Positions 1 to 9,119 of a stretch of 64,000 bases of DNA are shown piece by piece. Both the position numbers and the translations under genes were made by a program. Below the pieces are notes generated by a model. It saw nothing but the letters and a program-made list of their open reading frames with translations. It was not told the origin of the DNA and searched no databases. Every line of letters starts with the position of its first letter. Position 1 is the stretch's first letter. The stretch is from contig NZ_JADEWG010000010.1 of assembly GCF_015207735.1 (NCBI RefSeq), forward strand, positions 24,259 through 88,258. Reading direction: 5' to 3'. This stretch comes from [Phormidium] sp. LEGE 05292 (GTDB lineage Bacteria; Cyanobacteriota; Cyanobacteriia; Cyanobacteriales; Aerosakkonemataceae).

Positions 1-96
1 TACCTTCTGCCTTTCTTACCTTCTGCCTTCTGCCTTCTGCCTTCTGCCTTCTGCCTTCTGCCTTCAAAAAGCCTTCTGCCTTCTGCCTTCAATAAA
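1..96. repeat. GCAGAAG heptamer tandem repeat
   Basis: Tandem copies of CCTTCTG (GCAGAAG on the other strand) fill the start of the window and run into the 3' end of the SpoIIM gene, whose last residues are encoded by repeat units. The same heptamer recurs near 27810, 48800, 57325 and 60910. This is a short tandemly repeated repetitive sequence of the kind known from filamentous cyanobacteria. There are no spacers, so it is not CRISPR. Confidence 0.9.
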
Positions 97-1053
97 TCCT
101 TCTGGCTTTTTTAGGTTGCAATATACAATTAAAAGTGATAAAAGAGCGATTCCTACAAAATATTTAATTGGTGCGGGAATAGCGGGATTAGGAGATAAAA
201 AACCTTCAATTATTCCGGCAATAATTAACATTGGCACTATGCCAAAAACTAATTGTGATGCCAATCCACCGTAATATTTTAATGCGTCACCACGACTGTA
301 TTTGCCAGGAAAAAACATAGCTCTAGCGATTAATAAACCTGCACCACCAGCAAAAAAAATTGCAGGTAATTCTAAAGAACCGTGAGGAAATACAAACGCC
401 CAAAAAGAATAAGCTAAATTATTTTGTCCTACCAAAGTAGCAACACCACCAATCATTAATCCGTTGTACCACATTAAAAAAGTTGTGTAGATTCCGCCTG
501 TAATTCCACCTGCAACAGCAGCAAAAGAAACGGAAATGTTATTAATCATAATGCTGCTAGAAGCTAATGGTTCAATGCCAATAATTGAACCCATCCACAA
601 TTTACCTTCATCGCGCACCATTCTAATTAATTGTTCGGGGACAATAATTGACAGAAATGTAGGGTCTTGCCACGCATACCACCAAGCAACGATCGCACCT
701 ACTATAAAAATAGTTGTTGCCACAGCAATATAACCTTTTGTTTGCTGGACAACTGCCGGAAAACCCCAACGATAAAATTCCCAAACCGCCGCCCATTCTT
801 GACGACGGGAACCTTGGTAAATTTGGTTATAAGCTCTAGAAGTAAGAATTTGTAAATCTTGAGTTAGAGTGTCACTAATTTTTTGGGTGCGCGATCGCGC
901 CAAGTCTGCGGAAACGGAGCGATACAAACTTGCCAATTCTTTAATTTCATCAGCTTTTAGTGACTTGAGTCCTTTTTTTTCAACTTGTTTTAATAAAGTG
1001 TCCAAACGTTTCCAGTTTGGTTCTCGTCTGGCGATCCAACGTTGAATATTCAT
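64..1053 (-). CDS. SpoIIM/DUF95 family integral membrane protein
   Basis: A 329-residue protein that resembles the stage II sporulation protein M (DUF95) family, which in non-sporulating bacteria is a multi-pass membrane protein of unknown role. The N-terminal ~90 residues are basic, soluble and helical (NIQRWIARREPNWKRL), followed by about five or six hydrophobic segments from residue ~105. A conserved-looking Phe-Pro-His-Gly-Ser-Leu-Glu stretch lies in a hydrophobic loop, as is typical of the family. It is divergent from the next two membrane genes; SpoIIM and RDD proteins commonly occur together in bacteria. The C-terminal tail (EGRRQKAF) is encoded by the GCAGAAG tandem repeat, so the natural C-terminus has probably been replaced. 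Family fairly sure, function unknown. Confidence 0.82.
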   Translation of the reverse strand: MNIQRWIARREPNWKRLDTLLKQVEKKGLKSLKADEIKELASLYRSVSADLARSRTQKISDTLTQDLQILTSRAYNQIYQGSRRQEWAAVWEFYRWGFPAVVQQTKGYIAVATTIFIVGAIVAWWYAWQDPTFLSIIVPEQLIRMVRDEGKLWMGSIIGIEPLASSSIMINNISVSFAAVAGGITGGIYTTFLMWYNGLMIGGVATLVGQNNLAYSFWAFVFPHGSLELPAIFFAGGAGLLIARAMFFPGKYSRGDALKYYGGLASQLVFGIVPMLIIAGIIEGFLSPNPAIPAPIKYFVGIALLSLLIVYCNLKKPEGFIEGRRQKAF

Positions 1054-1132
1054 AAATTTTTCCCCAAACTATGTTTAGCGTAACTTAAGATAGCTTCAAA
1101 GCTTATGTACTGTCGCTAGGAAACTTTTACTT

Positions 1133-1942
1133 ATGTCACAAAGTTCTATTCGTCCCCTCAGTGTTGGTAACGTCGTCAGCGCCGGATTGGTGATGTATCG
1201 GTCTAATTTAAAAACTTACCTCAAGCTATCTATAATAGCTTATTTATGGATTTTAATACCGATATATGGTTGGGCAAAATTCTGCGCCATTCATGGATTA
1301 ATTGCACGTTTAGCTTTCTGTGAATTAATTAATAAACCTGAAACAGAGAGTGCTGCACGCGATTACATTAAACCGCGTCTCTGGTCATTTCTAAGTGTAG
1401 GTTTTGGTGTTGGATTAAGATTATTAGGAATTTACATTCTCTGGTATTTAGCTCTCATAGCAGTGGTAGTTTTTCCCCTAGCTGTTTTAGGAACACAAAC
1501 GGGTATATTCGTGGCAATAATTACTGGTTTGGCTGTGTTCATTGTAGGCATAATAGTCATTATTAGATTATATTCCAGATGGTTTGTTGCTGAGGTACCT
1601 TTAGCAGTTGAAGAGAACACAACTACTGGGAGTCAAAGCATTGATAGAAGTTGGGATTTAACCAAAGATGCCGTCGGTCGAATTCAATACATTATTGTTG
1701 TCGCTTTCTTAGTCACAATACCAATTCAAATAGTTACCGCATATATTCCATCAATTTTTCAAGTTCAGACGGAACCAGGTACTTCAGCTTATACAACTAT
1801 TCAGCTGATTTCTTTTCTTTTAAGTTTACTAGGTGGGGCAATTATCATGCCTTTCTGGCAAGCTGTCAAAGCAGTAATTTATTACGATCTGCGTAGTCGT
1901 CGAGAAGGTTTAGATTTACGGTTACGCGGTCGCGAAATTTAG
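1133..1942 (+). CDS. Uncharacterised multi-pass membrane protein
   Basis: A 269-residue protein with about five or six hydrophobic segments. A short N-terminal stretch (SIRPLSVGNVVSAGLVMYRSN) resembles the start of DUF975-like or glycerophosphodiester-phosphodiesterase-type membrane domains, which begin with a soluble helix and a basic membrane-entry segment. The middle contains an amphipathic stretch with an S-WDLTKD motif and a further membrane pair near the C-terminus. It lies 60 bp upstream of the RDD gene on the same strand and is probably co-transcribed with it. No catalytic motif was seen and I do not assign a function. Confidence 0.7.
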   Translation: MSQSSIRPLSVGNVVSAGLVMYRSNLKTYLKLSIIAYLWILIPIYGWAKFCAIHGLIARLAFCELINKPETESAARDYIKPRLWSFLSVGFGVGLRLLGIYILWYLALIAVVVFPLAVLGTQTGIFVAIITGLAVFIVGIIVIIRLYSRWFVAEVPLAVEENTTTGSQSIDRSWDLTKDAVGRIQYIIVVAFLVTIPIQIVTAYIPSIFQVQTEPGTSAYTTIQLISFLLSLLGGAIIMPFWQAVKAVIYYDLRSRREGLDLRLRGREI

Positions 1943-2002
1943 CAATCAATCCCCAAGCGTCAGCTTTCTAAATAACTCAAAACTCAAAACTATCTATCTG
2001 CC

Positions 2003-2779
2003 ATGCGATTTTTCAACAGAATTACTTTACAAACCCCAGAAAGCGTAGAACTAGAATTCACTTTAGCCGGAATAGGAAATCGCGCTTTAGCATTGTTGAT
2101 GGATTATATTGCCTTGGGTTTTACCTTAATTGTCTTTTGGGTAGCTTGGGGAATTTTTACTGTAATTATTACAGACACTTTTAGAAATGTGAGGAATGTA
2201 GGACTTTGGCTATTTGCGATCGCGTTCTTCCTCAACTTCTGCATTTATATGGCTTACTTCGTATTTTTTGAAGTGCTATGGCAAGGACAAACACCCGGAA
2301 AACGTTACACCAAAATTCGTGTAATTCGTGACGATGGCAGAAGAATAGGAATTCAACAAGCAACCTTAAGATCTTTACTGCGTCCAATTGACGACATTAT
2401 GTTTATTGGTGCGTTTTTAATTATGCTAGGACGCAAAGAAAAGCGACTCGGAGACATGGCAGCAGGTACAGTAGTAGTTCAAGAAGAATACCTAGTTGTA
2501 ACTACCAATTTTCCCATCTCTGAAAAAGCCAAAGAACTAGCCACAGAACTCCCACAAATCGCTAACTTATCTTTATTATTACCTGACGATTTTGCCACTA
2601 TACGCGAATATTTACAACGTCGCAAAGACATGGCAACCAAAGCAAAAAACGAACTAAGTTTGCATTTAGCAAGACAAATTAGAAATATTATTGACTTAAA
2701 AGATTTACCCGAAGGTTTAACCCCAGATATATTTTTGGAAGCAGTTTATATTGCTTATCAACAACAAACTTCCTCATAA
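2003..2779 (+). CDS. RDD family membrane protein
   Basis: A 258-residue protein of the RDD family (members suggested to take part in transport, mostly unproven). The N-terminus ITLQTPESVELEFTLAG followed by GNRALALLMDYIALG matches the family's Arg-Asp-Asp-type first helix. A PGKRYTKIRVIRDDGRRIG block and a second membrane region with LGRKEKRLGDMAAGTVVV follow, also characteristic. The last ~90 residues are soluble and helical. It follows the preceding membrane gene on the same strand, and a SpoIIM gene lies divergently upstream, a known type of association. Family assignment is firm; the substrate is unknown. Confidence 0.88.
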   Translation: MRFFNRITLQTPESVELEFTLAGIGNRALALLMDYIALGFTLIVFWVAWGIFTVIITDTFRNVRNVGLWLFAIAFFLNFCIYMAYFVFFEVLWQGQTPGKRYTKIRVIRDDGRRIGIQQATLRSLLRPIDDIMFIGAFLIMLGRKEKRLGDMAAGTVVVQEEYLVVTTNFPISEKAKELATELPQIANLSLLLPDDFATIREYLQRRKDMATKAKNELSLHLARQIRNIIDLKDLPEGLTPDIFLEAVYIAYQQQTSS

Positions 2780-2926
2780 ACTCCATCCCATAACTCATGG
2801 CAATTCTAGATTCAGTAAAATAAGCTCTGATTTTTCTACTTTTTGTTAAAGGAGTTAATTGAGTATTTTTACTTAAATTCTTTTTGATTTAAGTAGTATT
2901 TAATATGACTATATTCTCATAAAAAC

Positions 2927-2961
2927 TTTACAATACTATTTTTTGCAGTGTGGAATGTGGG
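2927..2961. repeat. Left inverted repeat flanking the hybrid kinase
   Basis: AGTGTGGAATGTGGG at 2947-2961 is the exact reverse complement of 7258-7272. Outside this 15-bp core both arms continue with a related stretch (ATACTA and TTTTG blocks), aligning over about 33 bp with one 2-nt gap. The arms enclose a response-regulator remnant and the large kinase. Confidence 0.8.
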
Positions 2962-2965
2962 GTGA

Positions 2966-3154
2966 AAAATATATACACTAAGACTTCGGGACTACTTTTT
3001 CAAAAATATCAGATTTTCTGAGTCATATCTTCAGTATGGAGTCAACAGCTACATTGTGAAGCCAATCAACTTTGCCCAACTTAAACGAGATATCCAGACT
3101 ATTGTAGACTACTGGTTTGAAGTGACAACACTGCCCTCCCATCTAGAGCATTAG
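2966..3154 (+). pseudogene. C-terminal remnant of a CheY-like response regulator
   Basis: The frame ending at TAG 3152-3154 reads ESYLQYGVNSYIVKPINF from 3020, then LKRDIQTIVDYWFEV to the stop. This is the end of a stand-alone receiver domain of the Rcp1 type, including the conserved Lys-Pro after beta-5. The N-terminal part with the phosphoacceptor Asp is absent, the frame is closed by TGA at 2963-2965, and the residues before 3020 do not look like a receiver. It ends 2 bp before the kinase ATG, so an intact receiver-kinase operon probably once existed and was cut at its 5' end. Confidence 0.8.
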
Positions 3155-3156
3155 TC

Positions 3157-6100
3157 ATGATGCAACCTTCACGCACGATCCTGATTGTGGATGATTCGCC
3201 TGAAGATCGCGAACTCTACCGACGCTATTTGCAGCGAGACCAGAACTATTCCTACACCATTTGGGAAGCATCTGTGGGACGGCAAGGATTGGAGCTATGG
3301 GAGCAACAGCAACCCGATATGGTGTTGCTCGACTACGGCTTGCCCGATCTGGATGGACTGGAGTTTTTGGCTCAACTGCCATCTCCTACCCCAGAACCCT
3401 GCTTACCCGTGATTGTGCTGACTGGTCAGGGCAATGAGACGATCGCTGTCCAAGCCATGAAAGCTGGTGCCCAAGATTACCTGATTAAAGGGCAGATTAC
3501 CCCAGAGAAGTTACACCAGGCGATCAATGGAGGCATTGAAACGGTAAAGCTCCGTACCGAATTGCAACAGCGGATTGAACGAGATCGCGTAGTCGGGCGC
3601 ATTACCCGGCAAATTCATCAATCCCTGGATCTCGATCGCATTCTCCAGACCACCGTGACTGAGGTGCGGCAATTTCTCAACACCGATCGGGTACTGGTGT
3701 TTCAATTACAACCGGATGGCAATGGTACGGTGGTCGCAGAATCGGTTGGCTCAGCGTGGCGATCGCTCCTGTCGTCCACAATTTATGATCCCTGCTTGGC
3801 GGAAAACTACCTCAGATTTAGTCGCCCCGATTCCATTACTCACGATCCCGAATTTGCTGAAGATTATGTCAAACGCTATCGCCAGGGACAGGTCACTGCG
3901 ATCCCCGACATCCACAGTAGCGATATTGACCCCTGCCATATTGAATTGCTGGCTCGGTTTGAAGTCAAAGCCAATCTGGTCGTTCCCATTCTGCACGACG
4001 AGAAGTTTTGGGGGTTGCTGATTGCCCATCACTGTGCGACTCCCCGTTTTTGGCAATCTCTAGAAATTGACTTGCTCAAAGAACTGGCAACCCAGATGGG
4101 CATTGCCTTACGTCAGGCAGAACTTTATCAACAATCTCAGACAGAACTGGCGGAACGCAACCGGGTGGAGGCAGAACTCCGAGAAAGCGAAGCACGGCTG
4201 CGATCGGCATTGGAAGCTTCGCGCATGGGTACCTGGGATTGGAATATCAAAACCGGACAGATTCAATGGTCAGACAACCTGGAGGCGATGTTTGGGCTGG
4301 AAGCCGGAGCATTTGACGGCTCTTTTGAAATGTTTACTAGGCTTCTGCACCCGGACGATCGCGCTCGTGTTCTGGCGGCTATCAACCAGGCGATCGCCAC
4401 CGGAGAAGACTACAACTCTGAATTTCGAGTGGTTTACCCGAACGGCACTATTCGATGGGCACTGAGCCAGGGCAAAGTGTTTTACGACCAGAACGGGCAA
4501 TCCGTTCGGATGGTTGGCAATGATATTGACATCACAGAACGCAAGCAGGCAGAAATCGCGCTGCGAGAGAGTGAACAGCGCTATGCCACCCTGTCACAAA
4601 TTTCCCCAGTCGGGATTTTTCGCACGGATGTACAGGGCGATTGTCTATATGCCAATGCTCGCTGGTGCCAACTGACGGGACTGTCTCCTGAAGCCGCTCA
4701 AGGCAAAGGGTGGGTCAGAGCACTCCATCCTGACGACCGCGATCGCATCTTTGCTGAGTGGTATCGTGCCACAAAATTAGATCTGCCTTTCCTATCTGAA
4801 TACCGATTTCAAACCCCTGATGGCAGAGTCTCGTGGGTGATTGGGCAAGCGACCGCTCAAAGAGATGTTGAGGGGCGTTTGGTTGGTTATGTCGGCACTG
4901 TGACCGATATTAGCGATCGTAAACAAGCAGAAACTGCCCTGCAAGAAAGTGAATCCCGGTTCCGTCAGTTGGCAGAAAACATTGATGTTGTGTTCTGGAT
5001 GAAAGAGGTGATGGAGAATCGGGTCAGCTATGTCAGTCCTGCTTATGAGCGGCTTTGGGACTTAAATCCGCAGGAATTGTATGAGAGCCAACAAGCCTGG
5101 ATTGACTACATTCATCCAGACGATCGAGAGTCGGTAGGCAGGGCATTTCAAGACAAAGCTGCTGCGGGGCTGTTCGACGAAGAGTATCGAATTATCCTCC
5201 CTAATGGTCATGTTCGTTGGGTTCATGACCGCTGTTTTCCCCTGCGAGATGAAGCGGGAGTGCTGTATCGGTTTACCGGAATTGCTGAAGACATCACCGA
5301 GCGCAGAAAAACCGAAGCGGCATTGCGTCAGAATGAACAACTGCTGCGCTTGGCACTGACGGGGGCGCAAGCTGGCTCCTGGGATTGGGAGATTTCAACG
5401 AACAAAGTTGTTTGGTCATCTGAGAACTTTGACCTGTACGGGCTGACTCCAACTCCATTACTCCAGTACGAGGATTGGACTAAGACATTGCACTCAGACG
5501 ATCGAGAACGGGTAAACGCTGAAACTCTGCGGATCGTTGAGGAAAAGCAAGCCGAATATCGGGTGGAATTTCGCATTGTTCACCCACAAAAGGGGATTCG
5601 CTGGCTCCAAGCATTGGGTCGCCTGATCGTTGATGAACAGGGGGAGCCGATTCGATTAAGCGGCATCAATTTAGACATTACCGATCGCAAACTGGCAGAG
5701 GACGCATTGCGACAAAGTGAGGCATTTAACCGCCGCATATTGGAAAGCAGTAGCGATTGCATCAAACTGTTCAATCTAAACGGACAATTGCTATACATGA
5801 ATCCAGGCGGTTTGTGCATGATGGAGATTGACGATCTTTGTCCCTACATCAATGTCGATTGGGCTGATTTATGGCAAGAAGAGATGCGCGAGACGATAGA
5901 GGCTGCTATTAGTACCGCCAAGACTGGAGAAGCGACTCGCTTTCAGGGCTTTTGCCCCACTGCAAAAAGCACACCAAAATGGTGGGATGTGGTCGTGACT
6001 CCCATTTTCAATACGGAAGGACAGGTCATCCAACTCTTGGCAATCTCCCGGGATATTACCGAGCGCAAACAGTCTGAAATGGAACGCGATCGTCTGCTTG

Positions 6101-7257
6101 AGCAAGAGCAAGCGGCACGGGAATCTGCTGAACGAGCTAACCGCATCAAGGATGAGTTTTTAGCCGTTCTTTCCCACGAGTTGCGATCGCCCCTCAACCC
6201 AATTTTGGGCTGGACAAAGCTGATGCAACGCCGTAAATTCGACACCACCAAAACGAATGAAGCATTAGCTACCATTGAACGCAATGTCAAACTCCAGACC
6301 CAGTTGATTGATGACCTTCTGGATGTCGCTAAGATCCTGCGCGGTAAGCTGAGTATGAATGTGGTTCCGGTCGATCTGGCATTTGCGATCGAGCAGGCGA
6401 TCGACACGGTGAGGACAGCAGCAGTTGCCAAAGAAATTACCCTCTATGCTGTGCTGCCTCAAATTGGTCGAGTATCAGGGGATTGGGCCCGACTTCAGCA
6501 AATTGTTTGGAACCTGTTGTCTAATGCCATCAAATTTACTCCCGCTAAGGGTCAGGTTGAGGTTCGCCTAGAGCGGGATGGGAACCAGGCAAAAATAACC
6601 GTTAGCGACACGGGTAAAGGCATCAACCCCGATTTTCTGCCTCATATTTTTGAGTCATTCCGGCAAGAAGATGCTTCAACAACTCGTCAGTTTGGCGGAT
6701 TAGGATTGGGGTTGGCGATCGTGCGTTATTTAGTTGAGGCTCATGGAGGTACGATCTGTGCAGATAGCCCAGGTGAAGGACAGGGCGCAACATTTATTGT
6801 TCAATTACCATTGCTCGATGCTGAATCAGAGCAGCCTCCGTCTAAGGTAGCATCCACAGATGAACTAGACTTGACAGGCATACGAATCTTGGCAGTCGAT
6901 GATGAACTAGATGCGCGTGAAATGTTAACTGCACTCCTCACTCAATATGGGGCAGAGGTTTTGACGGGTACCTCCGCTACTGATGTACTGGCCAATTTAG
7001 AATGGTTTCAACCCGATTTGTTAATTAGCGACATTGGGATGCCAGAGGTGGATGGTTATATGCTCATGCAACAGATTCGATCGTTACCACCTGAAAAAGG
7101 TGGACAGGTTTTGGCGATCGCCCTCACAGCATACGCTAGAGAAGAGGATCGCCAGCAAGCGATTAACAACGGTTATCAACGGCATCTAACCAAACCCCTT
7201 GATATCGATCGGTTAGTTCAAGTCGTGGTGGAACTCACACGCCACACTACATCTTAG
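3157..7257 (+). CDS. Hybrid histidine kinase with cyanobacteriochrome-like GAF domain
   Basis: A 1366-residue cytoplasmic sensor kinase. Order: receiver (~8-125, Asp59), GAF (~140-325), five PAS/PAC modules (~345-465, 475-595, 605-720, 730-850, 860-980), HisKA with SHELRSPLNPILGW (~1005), HATPase with N box NLLSNAIKFTP and GLGLGLAIV, and a C-terminal receiver (LLISDIGMPEVDG). The GAF ends with DPCHIELLARF (Cys260), then VKANLVVPIL and FWGLLIAHHC, the signature around the bilin-binding Cys of cyanobacteriochromes. A second Cys lies in YDPCLAENY (Cys213), while the DXCF-like position reads DPEF. Chromophore binding is inferred. Base composition is visibly more GC-rich than the flanks. The start follows a receiver remnant by 2 bp. 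Inverted repeats flank the unit, suggesting acquisition. Confidence 0.88.
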   Translation: MMQPSRTILIVDDSPEDRELYRRYLQRDQNYSYTIWEASVGRQGLELWEQQQPDMVLLDYGLPDLDGLEFLAQLPSPTPEPCLPVIVLTGQGNETIAVQAMKAGAQDYLIKGQITPEKLHQAINGGIETVKLRTELQQRIERDRVVGRITRQIHQSLDLDRILQTTVTEVRQFLNTDRVLVFQLQPDGNGTVVAESVGSAWRSLLSSTIYDPCLAENYLRFSRPDSITHDPEFAEDYVKRYRQGQVTAIPDIHSSDIDPCHIELLARFEVKANLVVPILHDEKFWGLLIAHHCATPRFWQSLEIDLLKELATQMGIALRQAELYQQSQTELAERNRVEAELRESEARLRSALEASRMGTWDWNIKTGQIQWSDNLEAMFGLEAGAFDGSFEMFTRLLHPDDRARVLAAINQAIATGEDYNSEFRVVYPNGTIRWALSQGKVFYDQNGQSVRMVGNDIDITERKQAEIALRESEQRYATLSQISPVGIFRTDVQGDCLYANARWCQLTGLSPEAAQGKGWVRALHPDDRDRIFAEWYRATKLDLPFLSEYRFQTPDGRVSWVIGQATAQRDVEGRLVGYVGTVTDISDRKQAETALQESESRFRQLAENIDVVFWMKEVMENRVSYVSPAYERLWDLNPQELYESQQAWIDYIHPDDRESVGRAFQDKAAAGLFDEEYRIILPNGHVRWVHDRCFPLRDEAGVLYRFTGIAEDITERRKTEAALRQNEQLLRLALTGAQAGSWDWEISTNKVVWSSENFDLYGLTPTPLLQYEDWTKTLHSDDRERVNAETLRIVEEKQAEYRVEFRIVHPQKGIRWLQALGRLIVDEQGEPIRLSGINLDITDRKLAEDALRQSEAFNRRILESSSDCIKLFNLNGQLLYMNPGGLCMMEIDDLCPYINVDWADLWQEEMRETIEAAISTAKTGEATRFQGFCPTAKSTPKWWDVVVTPIFNTEGQVIQLLAISRDITERKQSEMERDRLLEQEQAARESAERANRIKDEFLAVLSHELRSPLNPILGWTKLMQRRKFDTTKTNEALATIERNVKLQTQLIDDLLDVAKILRGKLSMNVVPVDLAFAIEQAIDTVRTAAVAKEITLYAVLPQIGRVSGDWARLQQIVWNLLSNAIKFTPAKGQVEVRLERDGNQAKITVSDTGKGINPDFLPHIFESFRQEDASTTRQFGGLGLGLAIVRYLVEAHGGTICADSPGEGQGATFIVQLPLLDAESEQPPSKVASTDELDLTGIRILAVDDELDAREMLTALLTQYGAEVLTGTSATDVLANLEWFQPDLLISDIGMPEVDGYMLMQQIRSLPPEKGGQVLAIALTAYAREEDRQQAINNGYQRHLTKPLDIDRLVQVVVELTRHTTS

Positions 7258-7290
7258 CCCACATTCCACACTTCAAAATGTAGTATTAAA
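7258..7290. repeat. Right inverted repeat flanking the hybrid kinase
   Basis: CCCACATTCCACACT (7258-7272) begins directly after the kinase stop codon and is the exact reverse complement of 2947-2961, with weaker similarity continuing outward to about 7290. The two arms bound a segment of about 4.3 kb. Confidence 0.8.
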
Positions 7291-7490
7291 TAACGAAATT
7301 ATTACTAATGAAAAACCAGAAAAGTCGATTCATCGCACTCAAAGCATTAAAGTAATTTCTATTCATTCGCTCTGAATAAAATTATTAAGCAATAAATTAA
7401 AAATATTAAGTTTATTCTGACTAAATATAGATTAATTATCCTAGTTGAAGCCATAAATTAAAAAAGTATAGGCTACTAGGAGAACTACAG

Positions 7491-8234
7491 ATGTGTCAAG
7501 AAAATCAACCTAATCTAGAAGAAAAAGTAATCTCAGCAGCAATAGAAATGGGGTTATCTAATCAGCTAGATTCCGCAGAAAATATTGATGTAGATGTGCG
7601 TACTAATCTAGCTGATATAGTCCAAGGAAAAGCACATTCTGTTTCCGTTTCTGGTCAAGGTTTAGTGGTGGAAAAGGATGTCCGTTTGCAAGAGATGGAA
7701 ATCCAGACAAATCGCATTGCTATTAATCCTTTAAGTGTGCTTTTTGGGGAAGTTGAACTTTCTCAACCAACTGATGCCTCTGCCCGAATAGTACTTTCAG
7801 AAGTAGATATTAATCGGGCTTTAAATTCAGATTATGTCCGTAGACAGATGCAACCTTTTGAGTTAAATATGGATGGGCAAATTGTCACTTTAGAAATGCA
7901 AAAAATGGGCATTCAGTTACCGGATGTTAATAGCATCGCCTTTAACGGTAGCACAATATTGCATGAAGGAGAAAATAAGCGATCGCTAAATTTCCAAGCT
8001 GTAATTCACCCTGGTACTATTTTTGAACCTTTATTTGTTGAGTCTTTTCAATGCACTCCTGCACCAGGCATTTCTCTACAATTTGCTGTAGCTTTAATGC
8101 AGAAGTTGAAAGAACTGGTATTTTCCCCATATTTTCTCATCAATGGCACAGCAGTTAGGGTGCAAAAAATGCAATTGGAAAAAGGCAGATTGACCATTCA
8201 TAGCACAGCTAAAATTACAGAACTTCCCTCATAA
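7491..8234 (+). CDS. DUF2993 family protein (paralogue A)
   Basis: A 247-residue protein of the LmeA/DUF2993 type, common in cyanobacteria and without a settled function there. It begins with a helical segment (LEEKVISAAIEMGLSNQLDSAE) followed by the DVDVRTNLADIVQGKAHSVSVSGQGLV block typical of the family, then alternating beta strands. It has no signal peptide or membrane segment. An SD-like AGGAG lies just upstream of the ATG. It is closely similar in layout and length to the next gene (same length, same block order), so the two look like a tandem duplication. The last third is more divergent, including FQCTPAPGISLQF. Family fairly sure. Confidence 0.82.
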   Translation: MCQENQPNLEEKVISAAIEMGLSNQLDSAENIDVDVRTNLADIVQGKAHSVSVSGQGLVVEKDVRLQEMEIQTNRIAINPLSVLFGEVELSQPTDASARIVLSEVDINRALNSDYVRRQMQPFELNMDGQIVTLEMQKMGIQLPDVNSIAFNGSTILHEGENKRSLNFQAVIHPGTIFEPLFVESFQCTPAPGISLQFAVALMQKLKELVFSPYFLINGTAVRVQKMQLEKGRLTIHSTAKITELPS

Positions 8235-8362
8235 GGCATAAATAAATTTGCTGATTTTTATCGGTGGGTAAATCCAAATAAATGTCTGTCGCGATGCAGA
8301 TACAATTTTTAAAGATGGCAAACTAAATTGTAGGTTAGTAATGCCACATTTAATGATTCAAA

Positions 8363-9106
8363 ATGTCAGTAGATCAACCAGGGTTAGGGGAACAAGCACT
8401 TAGTAAAGCCGCCGAAATGGGTTTATCAAGTCAGTTGGATGAAGTTGAGGAATTGAATGTAGATATCCGCACTAATCCAATTCAGTTAATGCAAGGAGAA
8501 TTAGAATCTGTTTCGATCGAAGGCAAAGGTTTGGTGATGCAAGAAGAGTTGCGAACCGAGAAATTGCAAATGCAAGTTGGCAATATTGCAATTAATCCTC
8601 TGAGTGCAGCTTTTGGCAAAATCGAACTTTCTCATCCTACGCAAGCAGAAACGAAAGTTGTTTTAACAGAACAAGATATCGATCGCGCATTTAATTCCGA
8701 TTTTCTGCGAGAAAAATTGCAAAACATGGAAGTAAATGTGCAAGGTCAACCAGTGACTGTAGATACTCAAAAAGTAGAATTCAGTCTCCCCGATCGTGAT
8801 AAATTTAGCCTAGATGCTACTTTTTATTTACGGGAAACAGGAGAAACCAAGAAAACCGCTTTTACTGCTGTTCCAGAAATAGCATCAGGTGGAAATCGCA
8901 TTTCTTTAGAACAGGTGGAATACAAGGACGGTCAAGAAATTTCGCCTGAACTAACGGAAGCTTTGTTAGACAAGTCTAGCGAATTATTAGACTTCTCTAA
9001 CTTTGAACTCAAAGGAATGTCTCTACGCTTGAAAAACTTGGATGTGCAACCAGGAAATCTGATTGTAGAAGCTGAAGCTTATATTAGAGATTTCCCTTCC
9101 TCTTAA
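8363..9106 (+). CDS. DUF2993 family protein (paralogue B)
   Basis: A 247-residue DUF2993-like protein, the second member of a tandem pair. The shared framework includes AAEMGLSSQLDEVEELNVDIRTN, IAINPLSAAFGKIELSHPT and VVLTEQDIDRAFNSDFLR, each with a counterpart in the gene just upstream. The central beta-rich region (SLPDRDKFSLDATFYL) keeps the family pattern better than copy A. No secretion signal is visible. It is followed at 9120 by a strong hairpin, so the pair probably forms a transcription unit ending there. Confidence 0.83.
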   Translation: MSVDQPGLGEQALSKAAEMGLSSQLDEVEELNVDIRTNPIQLMQGELESVSIEGKGLVMQEELRTEKLQMQVGNIAINPLSAAFGKIELSHPTQAETKVVLTEQDIDRAFNSDFLREKLQNMEVNVQGQPVTVDTQKVEFSLPDRDKFSLDATFYLRETGETKKTAFTAVPEIASGGNRISLEQVEYKDGQEISPELTEALLDKSSELLDFSNFELKGMSLRLKNLDVQPGNLIVEAEAYIRDFPSS

Positions 9107-9119
9107 CCTGAGAAAGCAA

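Noticed and set aside
1..96. CRISPR-like array at the window start
   Set aside because: Repeats are contiguous heptamers with no spacers of uniform size and no cas genes nearby; the same holds for 60909-61022.
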